From: Aegilops tauschii subsp. strangulata
Taxonomy: Eukaryota > Streptophyta > Magnoliopsida > Poales > Poaceae
Assembly: GCF_002575655.3 (NCBI RefSeq)
Contig: NC_053037.3
Location: forward strand, 450,709,793-450,773,792
Length of the DNA stretch: 64,000 bases
Direction: 5' to 3'
This document shows, piece after piece, positions 32,700 through 43,212 of this stretch; the first letter of the stretch is position 1; every line of letters begins with the position of its first letter. A program made the translations under genes and the position numbers. The notes under the pieces are model-generated. The model ran no database searches and was not told the DNA's origin. It saw only the letters and a program-made list of their open reading frames with translations.

Positions 32700-35525
32700 A
32701 CTTTATGCCTAGCTTAATGGCTTTAAAGAAAGCGCTGCCAGGGAGACAATCCGGAAGTTTTAAAGAGTCATTTATTTCTGTTAAGTGCTTTATAAAGTTT
32801 AAAAATAAAAATAATGTGCCAAGATTTGCCTTTAGGATGTTTACAATGCTTGTTGGTTTGTGTGGTGCAAGACAGAAACTTTGGCTGTAGTGCGCGATTT
32901 TACATTTTTTACTGGAACGTCAAACGGTTCTGAAACTTTTGGCACTCTATTTCTATACAAATTGTTTATTTTTCCTAATTTGTTCAGAATTTTTGGAGTA
33001 CCAGAGGTATGGTGAATGTTCAGATTACTACAGACTGTCCTGTTTAAGACAGATTATGTTTTTGATGCATAGTTTGCTTGTTTTGATGAAACTATCAATT
33101 TCTATCAGTGGATTAAGCCATGGAAAAGTTATATTACAGTAGCTACAATGCAAAAAAAAAATGAATTGGTTTGCAATAGTACTTAGAGTAGTGATTTTCT
33201 TTATTATACTAACGGATCTTACCGAGCTTTCTGTTGAGTTTTGTGTGGTTGAAGTGTTCGAAGATCGAGGAGGTCTCGATGTGAGGAGAAGGAGGAGAGG
33301 CAAGATCTCAAGCTTGGGGATGCCCAAGGCACCCCAAGTAAATATTTAAGGAGACTCAAGCGTCTAAGCTTGGGGATGCCCTGGAAGGCATCCCATCTTT
33401 CTTCAACAAGTATCGGTATGTTTTCGGATTCATTTCGTTCATGTGATATGTGCAAATCTTGGAGCGTCTTCTGCATTTAGTTTTCACTTTTCTTTTATGC
33501 ACCATGCTGGTATGGGATAGTACATGGTTGATTTATAGAATGCTCTTTGCACTTCACTTATATCTTTTGAGTATGCCTTTATAGAATGCTTCATGTGCTT
33601 CACTTATATCATTTGAAGTTTGGATTGCCTGTTTCTCTTCACATAGAAAACCGCCATTTGTAGAATTCTCTTTTGCTTCACTTATATTTGTTAGAGCGTG
33701 GGCATATCTTTTGTAGAAAGAATTAAACTCTCTTGCTTCACTTATATCTATTTAGAGAGATGACAGGAATCGTTCATTCACATGGTTAGTCATAAAATCC
33801 TACATAAAACTTGTAGATCACTGAATATGATATGTTTGATTCCTTGCAATAGTTTTGCGATATAAAGATGGTGATATTGGAGTCATGCTTGTGGGTAGTT
33901 GTGGATTGTAGAAATACTTGTGTTGAAGTTTGTGATGCCCGTAGCATGCACGTATGGTGAACCGTTATGTAAAGAAGTTGGAGCATGAGGTATTTATTGA
34001 TTGTCTTCCTTATGAGTGGCGGTCGGGGATGAGCGATGGTCTTTTCCTACCAATCTATCCCCCTAGGAGCATGCGCGTAGTACTTTGTTTCGATGAATAA
34101 TATATTTTTGCAATAAGTATGTGAGTTCTTTATGACTAATGTTGAGTCCATGGATTATACGCACTCTCACCCTTCCATCATTGCTAGCCTCTTCGGTACC
34201 GTGCATTGCCCTTTCTCACCTCGAGAGTTGGTGCAAACTTCGCCGGTGCATCCAAACCCCGTGATACGATACGCTCTGTCACACATAAGCCTCCTTATAT
34301 CTTCCTCAAAACAGCCACCATACCTACCTATCATGGCATTTCCATAGCCATTCCGAGATATATTGCCATGCAACTTCCATCATCTTCATATACATGACTT
34401 GAGCATTTATTGTCATATTGCTTTGCATGATCGTAAGATAGCTAGCATGATGTTTTCATGGCTTGTCCATTTTTTATGTCATTGCTACGCTAGATCATTG
34501 CACATCTCGGTACACCACCGGAGGCATTCATATAGAGTCATATCTTTGTTCTAGTATCGAGTTGTAATATTGAGTTGTAAGTAAATAAAAGTGTGATGAT
34601 CATCATTATTAGAACATTGTCCCATGTGAGGTTATCAAAATAAAAGTGGCCAAAGAAGCCCCCAAAAAACAAAGAGGCAAAAGAAGCCTACAAAAAAAAG
34701 AAAAAAAAGAAAAAAACAAAAAAAACAAAAAAATGAGAGAAAGGAGAGAAGGGACAATGTTACTATCCTTTTACCACACTTGTGCTTCAGAGTGGCACCA
34801 TGTTCTTCATATAGAGAGTCTCTTGAGTTATCACTTTCAGATACTAGTGGGAATTTTCATTATAGAACTTGCTTGTATATTCCGATGATGGGCTTCCTCA
34901 AATGCCCGAGGTCTTCATGAGCTAGCAAGTTGGATGCACACCCACTTAGTTTCCAGTTTGAGCTTTCATACACTTATAGCTCTTAGTGCATTCGTTGCAT
35001 GGCAATCCCTACTCCTCACATTGATATCGATTCATGGGCATCTCCATAGACCGTTGGTTAGCCGCATCGGTGTGAGACTTTCTTACTTTTTGTCTTGTTT
35101 ATATTTACCCCTATCATCATACTCTATTCCACCTGTAGTGCTATATCCATGGCTTGCGCTCATGTATTGCGTGAGGGTTGAAAAAGCTGAATTGCGTTAA
35201 AAAGTATGAACCAATTGCTCGACTTGTCATTGGGGTTGTGCATGATAAATGCTTTGTGTTAAGAAGACAGAGCATGACAAGATTATATGATTTTGTAGGG
35301 ATAGCTTTCTTTACCGTTGATATTTTCAAAGACATGATTGTTTGTTGGGATGCCTGAGTATTGATGTCTTTATGTCAAATTATAGACTATTGCTTTGAAT
35401 CACTCGTGTCTTAATATTCATTCCATGATTAGATTACATGATCAAGATTATGCAAGGTAGCATTCCACATCAAAAATTATCTTTTTTATCATTTACCTAC
35501 TCGAGGACGAGCAGGAATTAAGGTT
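32700..35525 (+). other. Non-coding internal region of the gypsy element
   Basis: After the ORF there is AT-rich DNA with two lone polypurine-like aagcttggggatgcc blocks (33309-33325 and 33366-33381), four recurrences of cttcacttatat (33555, 33598, 33676, 33737), and a stretch from 33985 to 34560 that is the inverse counterpart of about 15780-16400. I see no coding region. Confidence 0.6.
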
Positions 35526-36130
35526 AAGCTTGGGGATGCTGATACCACTACAAAAAAAGACACATCCGTGACATTTTGGGCCGAACGAATATTTTTTCTG
35601 TCATACATATGACACTTCTATGACGATAATTGTGACAAAACCCGGTATCATCATAGATGTGGTGGGCTCCTACTTCTATGACAAAAAATCATGACAGAAA
35701 ATGGGCTTTTCGTCCTGGGCGGGCCGGAGACGTAGCTGCATGACATTCTTTGGGCCGTCCATGATGGAAAAAACCGTGGTAGAAGCGAGGGCGAGGAAAA
35801 TTTCGGGGAGTTCCCGGTTACGGTGGGAGGTCGGGGGCCGAGCGATGCGCGTTTCTCTCGTACACGTACGCGCGCGTGTGTGCGAGGCATTGGCTCTAAC
35901 TGAACCCTACCGAGGCATTGGGCTCTAACTGAACCCGAGCAATTGCACTGCAGGCTACGCGTTACTGAACCCGAGCGATCGATCGATGGCTATTAACTGA
36001 ACCCGATCGAGCGATTCCTTTGCTACTGCTGCTAACTGAAGCCGATCGATGCTGCCTCTGGGATGAACAGTGAGCGTTGCGGGGGTGTGGGGGGTTGGAT
36101 GAACAGTGAGCGGTGGCGTTGCCTCTGGAT

Positions 36131-36760
36131 GAACAGGACCCCGTGGTGTGGTGGAGGGCTGGATGAACAGTAGACGGTGGAGGGGTGCCCGTGGAGGGGT
36201 GGTTGAACAGGACCCCGTGGTGTGGAGGGCTGGATGAACAGTAGACGGTGGAGGGTTGCCCGTGGAGGGGTGGTTGAATAGGACCCCGTGGTGTGGAGGG
36301 CTGGATGAACAGTAGACGGTGGAGGGGTGCCCGTGGAGGGGTGGTTGAACAGTAGCCGGTGGAGTAGCGCGCGGTGGAGGCTGGATGAACAGGAGCCCGT
36401 GGAGGCTGGAGGAGGTCGATGGTAGCCCGTGGAGGCTGGAGGAGGTCGACGGTGGAGATGAACAGTATCCCGTGGAGTCCCGTTTTGCGGTACGCCACAC
36501 CCCTCCCGATGAACAGGACCCCCGTTTCGACCGTAGGAGGTCCGTTTCGTCCGTTTTGCGGTACGCCACACCCCTCCCGATCAACAGGACCCCCGTTTCG
36601 ATCGTAGGAGGTCCGTTTCGTTCGTTTTGCGATACGCCACACCCCTCCCGATCAACAGGACCCCCGTTTCGACCGTAGGAGGTCCGTTTCGTCCGTTTTG
36701 CGGTACGCCAGACCCCTCCCGATGAACAGGATCCCGTTTCGAACATGGCTGTTCGAACAC
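36131..36760. repeat. Minisatellites (~71-bp periods) in CACTA DNA
   Basis: First array: gaacaggaccccgtggtgtgg recurs at 36131, 36205 and 36276. Second array: cgttttgcggtacgcc recurs at 36481, 36552, 36623 and 36694, an exact 71-bp period. The repetition keeps long frames open on the minus strand (to 400 codons), which should not be read as a gene. Confidence 0.9.
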
Positions 36761-37362
36761 AAGGCCGTTTCCTCACCTGTTCCATCCAAGCCCTCCCGAT
36801 GAACACGACCACGCATTCCGTTCCGACCCAGTCGGTTGGCTCCCACGCGTTCTGTTGCCTCCCGATGTACACGAGGCATTCCGTTGCCTCCCGATGAACA
36901 CGAGGCATTCCGTTGCCTCCCCATGAACACGACGATGACGCTGTTTCTCTGTTCCGACCCAGCCATGTCAACGAGCCCTCGCCGTATGTATGCGCGAGTA
37001 GGCGTTTGAGACCCCGCCCGTATGTACACATACGTGGCCGTATTTTCTTTCTTGCACCCTGGCCGCTGTACGTACGTGTACATGCTACGTGCACGTTCGC
37101 GACCGGAATGACAATGCTACATACGCTTCGACCAGGTGGGTCCCGACTGTCAGGCACTTCCTTGCCTGCGGAGATGTAGCTGGTGGGTCCCAGCAGTCAG
37201 GGGGGCGAATCTTTTTTTGCCCGGACGCACTTCCTTGCGTGTGAAGATGTAGCTGGTGGGTCCCAGCAGTCGGGGGGAAACGTTTTTTTCGCAAAATACA
37301 GTGGCCCGTCCAGTGGGTCCCAGCTGTCATGTGGAGGAATCATTATTTTCCGCGTAATAAGG

Positions 37363-40300
37363 AGGCACTTCCTTGCTGTGGCCGTGGACCCAGCTGTCAG
37401 CCTCTCCACATACAGTCCACGTCCGATGGAAGTCGTTCCTTGACCACGTTGACCACACCGCGCCGAGAGCACCAGGGCGATGGACGACAGCGAGGCCTAG
37501 GAAGGGGACGACGGGGAGCCGGGGAAGACGCGGCAGTGGAAGCCCGCGCGGAGAGGAGTACGAGGGTTCACTGGTTCGGCTGCGGTGTGAGGCTGCCGTC
37601 GCCGCAGGGCCTGGCCCATGGTTGGAATAGTAGGGGGCGGTGAGGCCTCCGCGGCAGCACAGCCGGCCACGGGAGGCAGGAGCATGCGGCACGACCGGCG
37701 CTGCTTTGGGCGGCTGGAGCAAGAAGACCAGAGGTTGAAGAAGCACTACGGCCGTTGGATGAACATCGTACGGTCACTGGAGCTAGAATCGTCCATATTG
37801 ACTAAAGTTGACAAAGGCCCCCGTCCCAGTCAACTTAGTAGGCCCACAAGTCAGCCTCCCACCATGGTGGGTCCCAGCTAGCAGGGGGAGTATTCATTTT
37901 TTTTGTGCGTAATAAGGAGGCACTTCCTTGCGTGCGAAGATATAGCTGGTGGGTCCGAGCTGTTAGCGGCGGTAACGTTTTTTTCGCGAAGTACAGAGGC
38001 CCTTTCGGTGGGTCCCTGATGTCAGGTGGAGGAATCATTATTTTGCGCGTAATAAGGAGGCATTTCCTTGCATGCGGCCGTGGACCCAGCTGTCGGCCTC
38101 TCCACGTACAGTCCAGTTCAGATGCATGTCGGTCGTTGACCACGTTGACCAGGCCGCGCCGAGAGCACCAGGGCGGTGGACGACGGCAAGGCCTAGGAAG
38201 GGAACGACACGGCGGCAGGGAAGACTCGGCAGTTGTTTCCCACGTGGAGGGGAGTATGACTGTACGAGGGTTTACTGGTTCGTCTGCCATCGCCGGAGAA
38301 TAACAGCAGGTGTGGGTGAGTGGAGGGATGGCTAGGCCAGCGATGGGAGTACGGTGGGCGGTGAGGCCTGCGCGGCAGCAGAGCCGGCCGCGGGGAGGAG
38401 GGAGTAGGCAGTCTCGCCGGCGCTTGTTTGAGCGGCTGGAGCAGGAAGAGCAGAGATTGAAGAAGCACGACGGCCATTGGATGGCCATCCAACAGTCACT
38501 GCTTGTGCGTCAACCTTTTTTTAGGAAAGCCTCAAATCTGTGGAAAACAGCATACAGCCCATCTGCCATTATTTCTAATAATATACAACCCATTTGCTAA
38601 TTATTAAGGGTTTTTTTGGAGCCCATATTCTTTTTGTTAGCATTACAGCCCATATTGTGGCCACGGTTGAAAAATTATACGAAATTTTGCATATTTCGGT
38701 GCGGTCCGAACTGTTTTTAATCCTGAAATTTCCACTCACATTCAAACTGATTTTAAAAATAAATGTATATCAATATAAAATCCAACAAATTCTCCATGCA
38801 TAAAAATTAATGTAATTTAAAATCTCAAAATGAAAAAAAAGATATTTGAAACTAATTGTCGGTTTGATGTGTTTTAAAAATGTACAGCCCATTTCTCATT
38901 ACTGATGGGCCATTTTCTCCGCCAGCCGAATGTAAGCTCTCCTCGTCTTGAAAGATTTGCAGCCCAACAGGCCTGACAAAGCGACTTACTTGGCAAATCA
39001 CAAAAAAACTGGGCTGTGTCCGTGGACCCAGCTGTCAGCCTCTCCACGTACAGTACTCTTCCGATGGAAGTCGTTCCTTGACCACATTGACCACGCTGCG
39101 CGGAGAGCACCACGGCGGTGGACGACGGCGAGGCCTAGGAAGGGGACGACGCGGAGCCGGGGAAGACGCGGCAGTGGAAGCCCGTGCAGAGAGGAGTACG
39201 AGGGTTCACTGGTTCGGCTGCGGTGTGAGGCTGTCGTCGCCGCAGGGCCTGGCCAGCGGTGGGAATAGTAGGGGGCGGTGAGGCCTCCGCGGCAGCACAG
39301 CCGGCCACGGGAGGCAGGAGCATGCGGCACGACCGGCGCTGCTTTGGGCGGCTGTAGCAAGAAGACCAGAGGTTGAAGAAGCACTACGGCCGTTTGATGG
39401 ACATTGTACGGTCACTGGAGCTAGAATCGTTCATATTGACTAAAGTTGACAAAGGCCCCCGTCCCAGTCAACTTAGTAGGCCCACAAGTCAGCCTCCCAC
39501 CATGGTGGGTCCCAGCTAGCAGGGGGAGTATTCAATTTTTTGTGCGTAATAAGGAGGCACTTCCAGTGGGTCCGAGCTGACAGCGGGGGGAACGTTTTTT
39601 CCCCGAAATACGCTGGCCCGTCCGGTGGGTCCCAGCAGTCAGGGGGGAAACTTTTTTTTGCGAAATAAGGTGGCCCGTCCGGTGGGTCCCTGCTGTCAGG
39701 TGGAGGAATAATTATTTTGCACGTAATAAGGAGGCACTTCCTTGCGGCCGCCTGGACCCAGCTGTCAGCCTCTCCACGTACAGTACTCTTCCAATGGAAG
39801 TCGGTCGTTGACCACGTTGACCACGCCGCGCCGAGAGCACCAGGGCGGTGGTCTGGACGACGGCGAGGCCTAGGAAGGGGATGACGCAGAGCCGGGGAAG
39901 ACGCAGCAGTGGAAGCCCGCGCGGAGAGGAGTACGAGGGTTCACTGGTTCGGCTGCGGTGTGAGGCTGCCGTCGCCGCAGAATAACACGGGGCGTGGGTG
40001 AGTAGAGGGATGGCCTGGCCAGCGGTGGGAGTAGTACGGGGCGGTGAGGCCTCCGCGGCATCACAGCCGGCCACGGGAGGCAGGAGCACGCGACACGACT
40101 GGCGCTGCTTTGGGTGGCTGGAGCAAGAAGACCAGAGGTTGAAGAAGCACTATGGCCGTTGGATGGACATCGTACGATCACTGCAGCTAGAATCGTTTAT
40201 ATTGACTAAGTTGACAAAGCAATTGGTACGCGTCAACTTAGTAGGCCCATAGCTCGGATTTGGCAGAGAACATATAGCCCATTTGCGATTTGTAAGAATG

Positions 40301-40740
40301 TACAGCCCATTTTTTAAGTCTAATGGAATTTACTACAGCCTATTTACAGTTTGTTAAAAGTACAGCCCAACTTCTAGCTAGGACAACGATTAATAATTTC
40401 AAACAACCGCTCAAAACAGAATTAAAAAAAATTCCCACATTTTGATGGGATCCGAAATATTTTTATCCGAAATTTCTAGTCAGGTTAAATATAATTTCAA
40501 AATAAAGTTGTATTACGTTAAAATCCAACGAAATATTGCGCGCGCAACAAGTAATGAAATTAAAATTTTCAAATTCCAAAAATAATATATTTTTCAAACT
40601 AATTACGTGTTTGGTGCATAGTAACTGTCCAGTTATTATAATTACATCCCATTTATTATTTCTTAAAGTCCATTTTCTTGTTAAGCCTAATGCATACCTC
40701 CTAGCAAAGTTTGCAGCCCAACGGGGCGGAGAATAACAAG
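37363..40740. repeat. Macro-repeats: GC-rich and AT-rich modules
   Basis: A GC-rich module (gaggcacttcc, agctgtcagcctctccac, ttgaccac, cgaggcctaggaagg, ggccacgggaggcaggagca, agttgacaaagg) occurs about 37363-37880, 38046-38510 (diverged), 39013-39530 and 39730-40250. An AT-rich module with repeated cagcccat phrases and aaaatccaac follows copies 2 and 4 (38511-39010 and 40251-40740). No transposase frame could be read through. Confidence 0.85.
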
Positions 40741-40829
40741 TTGACCCGGATATTGTGTACAACTGTCGGCCCAGTTGCATTGCTGATGTTGAAAAAAAAG
40801 CCCTGTGTAGTACAGTACAACCTAACATG

Positions 40830-40940
40830 GTTACTCAGCCCACATTCAGCGACGCCGGAAAGGCCCAAACAAGGCTTCTGTACAACTTTTTGAAGTCACT
40901 GAGCTCAATTAATAACTTAAGAAAAAAGTTAGATTACAGT
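40830..40940. repeat. Copy of a ~105-bp repeat flanking the DUF4283 gene
   Basis: Matches 42658-42765 in the same orientation, sharing ggcccaaacaag, gtacaac/gtacatc and cactgagctcaa followed by ataactt. The pair brackets 41504-42553. Confidence 0.7.
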
Positions 40941-40994
40941 GGAACCTAATTAAATGCTGTCACGAGCAAATAAATAATTCAACGGGTCCCACTT

Positions 40995-41066
40995 GTGCGT
41001 GTGCGCGTGTGCGTGCGTGTGTGTGTATGTGTGTGTGTGTGAGAGAGAGAGGGATAGAAAGAGAGA
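40995..41066. repeat. (GT)n/(GA)n microsatellite
   Basis: Imperfect gtgcgtgtgcgc changes into (gt)n and then gagagaga. The 41067-41500 flank holds nothing recognisable apart from possible 3' UTR of the DUF4283 gene on the minus strand. Confidence 0.9.
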
Positions 41067-41503
41067 CCCATCGGTCGATGCTCGTAAATACATCTTTCAG
41101 CCATATGCATTACTGATGCTCAGTAAAAACTTATATAGTTGACACAATCATATAGAACATCATAGCACACTGAACTTCCATACAAAAATTTCACGCAGGC
41201 GGCGCAATCAGGATGGAAGCAGTGGATCGCTACGGGAAGGGCTACGTTGAAACCAACGAAGTCGTACATAACGGTTCATCGTCTTTATCAATGACATGGA
41301 AATATCTTGAATTTTGTGCAAAGAAAACAGACAGACAACACAATAAGTTCTGCTAGCACATTAAGTTGACGTAGAGCCCTTTCTAAAAAAAGTTCACGTA
41401 CAAAATTAGAACAGGTCACAATCAAATGTACTGGCATATCAGTGCTTCACACCCATAGCTCGGATTTAACTAGTATCAGACAAGATTCAGTTGTTACCTC
41501 AAA

Positions 41504-42553
41504 TTAGAGCACATCCAGGCAGCCAGCCCTGCCTCTTCTCCCAAAGAAGCAGTGGCCTCCGCCGCGCGATGGAGTAGGCCCTGTGCCATCCATCGTTCCG
41601 AGCAACACGGGGAAAGTCTGACGTTGACTCCTGTAATGGACGTCGTCGACGGACCCTGGCACCAGCGGCGGCGGCAGGACTTCGATTGATGGATTGACCA
41701 CTTCTTCGACATGCACGAACACTCGATACAGGTACATCCCTAACGTGGTCAGCGGCGGCCTTGGTGGCGACGAATAGTACAACCCCGGTTCTTGCACCGG
41801 TATCTCAACACCAATCACCTTCGGTATGGTGGACGGCTTCTTCATCCATGCCATAACCGTCAGAGCCCAGCTGTCTGGAGGAACAAACATACTTACGAGC
41901 TCACCTCCAAGGTCGTTGATAAGCTCGTTCATGGACTCGCTGTTCCAAGCACGTCGAGGCATGCCGTGGAAGGTAAGCTTTGTTAAAAACTCAAGCTCAG
42001 AGGGCACCGAACCCCATCCTGGGTGCCACCGATCAAAGCTCACCAGCGCACCATCGCAGAACAAACGCCGAGAAGATTCGAACACACGACTGCAGTCGAA
42101 AGTTGTCCGGAACCTGACGAAGAAATCAGCCGGTGGTGGACAGACTTCGACGAGCAAGTCACTTATTTGGATGCCGTGCGCAATGCCAAGAGCTTTGACA
42201 AGGTCGTCCGGCGAGATGGGAGGCCGGTCGCTGTTGATGGTTACCATCAACACTTTGCCAGCAAACTGGTCGTCAAGCGCCGCCATGCCACTGTTGCGCG
42301 ACAGCACGCAGCGACCGAAGGCAGGACGGACCTCAGGATCTCCGGCTCGGAGATCCGCGTTGACCAGCGACATGATAGTGCGCTTGAGTACAGGGAGTAC
42401 ATGAGGGGGATTTGGGGGAACTGGAGTAGGAATCGAGATTCCAGAGGTCGGGGAGGGGCGGGAGACTGGGGATGAAAAGGTAGCATGAATTTCGAGCACG
42501 CGCCAATATGCTCTCGGCGCGCAAGCACACGAAAACGCCAGTGGCGCCCACAT
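41504..42553 (-). CDS. DUF4283-like protein
   Basis: A single open frame of 349 codons on the minus strand, or 288 if the Met at 42370 (MSLVNADLRAG) is the true start. I favour the inner start because the first 61 residues look like translated leader (Pro/Ser-rich, no domain). The core has the DUF4283 layout: FAGKVLMVTINSDRPP, ADFFVRFRTTFDCSRVFESS, LVSFDRWHPGWGSVPSELEF, then LTFHGMPRRAWNSESMNELI. This domain is expanded in Triticeae and often found near retroelement-type zinc knuckles, none of which is seen here. Its biochemical role is unknown. The C-terminus (GHCFFGRRGRAGCLDVL) stops just before a GAGGTAAC that could be a splice donor, so another exon is possible. It lies between two copies of a short repeat. 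Confidence 0.65.
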   Translation of the reverse strand: MWAPLAFSCACAPRAYWRVLEIHATFSSPVSRPSPTSGISIPTPVPPNPPHVLPVLKRTIMSLVNADLRAGDPEVRPAFGRCVLSRNSGMAALDDQFAGKVLMVTINSDRPPISPDDLVKALGIAHGIQISDLLVEVCPPPADFFVRFRTTFDCSRVFESSRRLFCDGALVSFDRWHPGWGSVPSELEFLTKLTFHGMPRRAWNSESMNELINDLGGELVSMFVPPDSWALTVMAWMKKPSTIPKVIGVEIPVQEPGLYYSSPPRPPLTTLGMYLYRVFVHVEEVVNPSIEVLPPPLVPGSVDDVHYRSQRQTFPVLLGTMDGTGPTPSRGGGHCFFGRRGRAGCLDVL

Positions 42554-43212
42554 GTCGGCCTAAGAGTCCTTATTCTTTCTTTTTTGGAGAGCCCGGCCTT
42601 TTTTTAGGATCTTTTGAGAGCCCGGCCTGAGAGTCATAATTGACCTGTTTGGCATTGCGTTACTACTCGGCCCATATTCAATGACACCTCACTGGCCCAA
42701 ACAAGTGTACATCATCGAAAAGACACTGAGCTCAAATTATATAACTTGAAAAAGGAGATATACTCTGAACACTGGAGAATGGTGATGCCCTCATTTAGCC
42801 CACCAGTAGTTCGAGACAATAAACAGTTTGAAACAACGATATATACAACATTCAAACACTGACTAGTGACTACTACTGACATAAACTGCAAGACATGATA
42901 GTTCATAAGAAGTCTTGCTACACCACCAAAATGCACCCATCTGCAGCACTCAGACTCTCGTGATCCAGACGAGAATGACATTCTAAACAGAAGAAACTAT
43001 TACATAGTAAGAGTGACATAGACGAGGATGACCAAATGACAAGGAATATGCATAACAAAAGAAAGAACTACCCATCCAGAACCAGCAGCAAAGACAACAA
43101 AGTCATTCGAAGAGATGATCCAACACCATCATAATTTGCAGCCCCGCTTCAGCGACCAGTGATCCGGAGACACCAGTACTCCACCCTTTCGATGCAACAG
43201 CCCAATTACCTA
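42554..43212. other. Spacer between DUF4283 gene and F-box gene
   Basis: Contains the duplicated gagagcccggcct phrase (42577-42590, 42615-42628), the second copy of the flanking repeat (42658-42765), and a probable 3' UTR of the F-box gene on the minus strand. No gene seen. Confidence 0.5.

Larger units (their letters stand above)
28127..35545 (+). mobile_element. Non-autonomous gypsy element, 3' LTR cut by CACTA insertion
   Basis: The 5' LTR runs 28127-31232 (TGATACGTCTCCG to GTGGGTTATCA) but includes a nested solo LTR (29279-30866), leaving about 1.5 kb of its own sequence. A primer-site-like tagcgccattgccgggga follows at 31244. The internal region ends in the polypurine tract aagcttggggatgc at 35526-35539, after which only TGATAC of the 3' LTR remains before a CACTA terminus. 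There is no gag-pol. The internal 3' half shares blocks with the 13.1-20.3 kb element, such as the text around gatagattggtaggaaaag (16273) and its complement near 34060. Confidence 0.9.
35546..40960. mobile_element. CACTA-like transposon DNA, left terminus seen, right not found
   Basis: CACTACAAAAAAAGACAC starts at 35546, immediately after TGATAC of the gypsy 3' LTR, and is followed by subterminal short repeats (gacacttctatgac, catgacagaaaatgg). The interior holds 71-bp minisatellites and GC-rich/AT-rich macro-repeats. No En/Spm transposase was recognised, so it is non-autonomous or truncated. I found no matching GTAGTG terminus or resumption of the gypsy LTR, and the right boundary given is a guess. 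Confidence 0.6.

Noticed and set aside
35955..37157. 400-codon open frame on the minus strand in CACTA DNA
   Set aside because: It spans minisatellites with a 71-bp period, which keep all three frames open. No domain or consistent start, and low-complexity composition.
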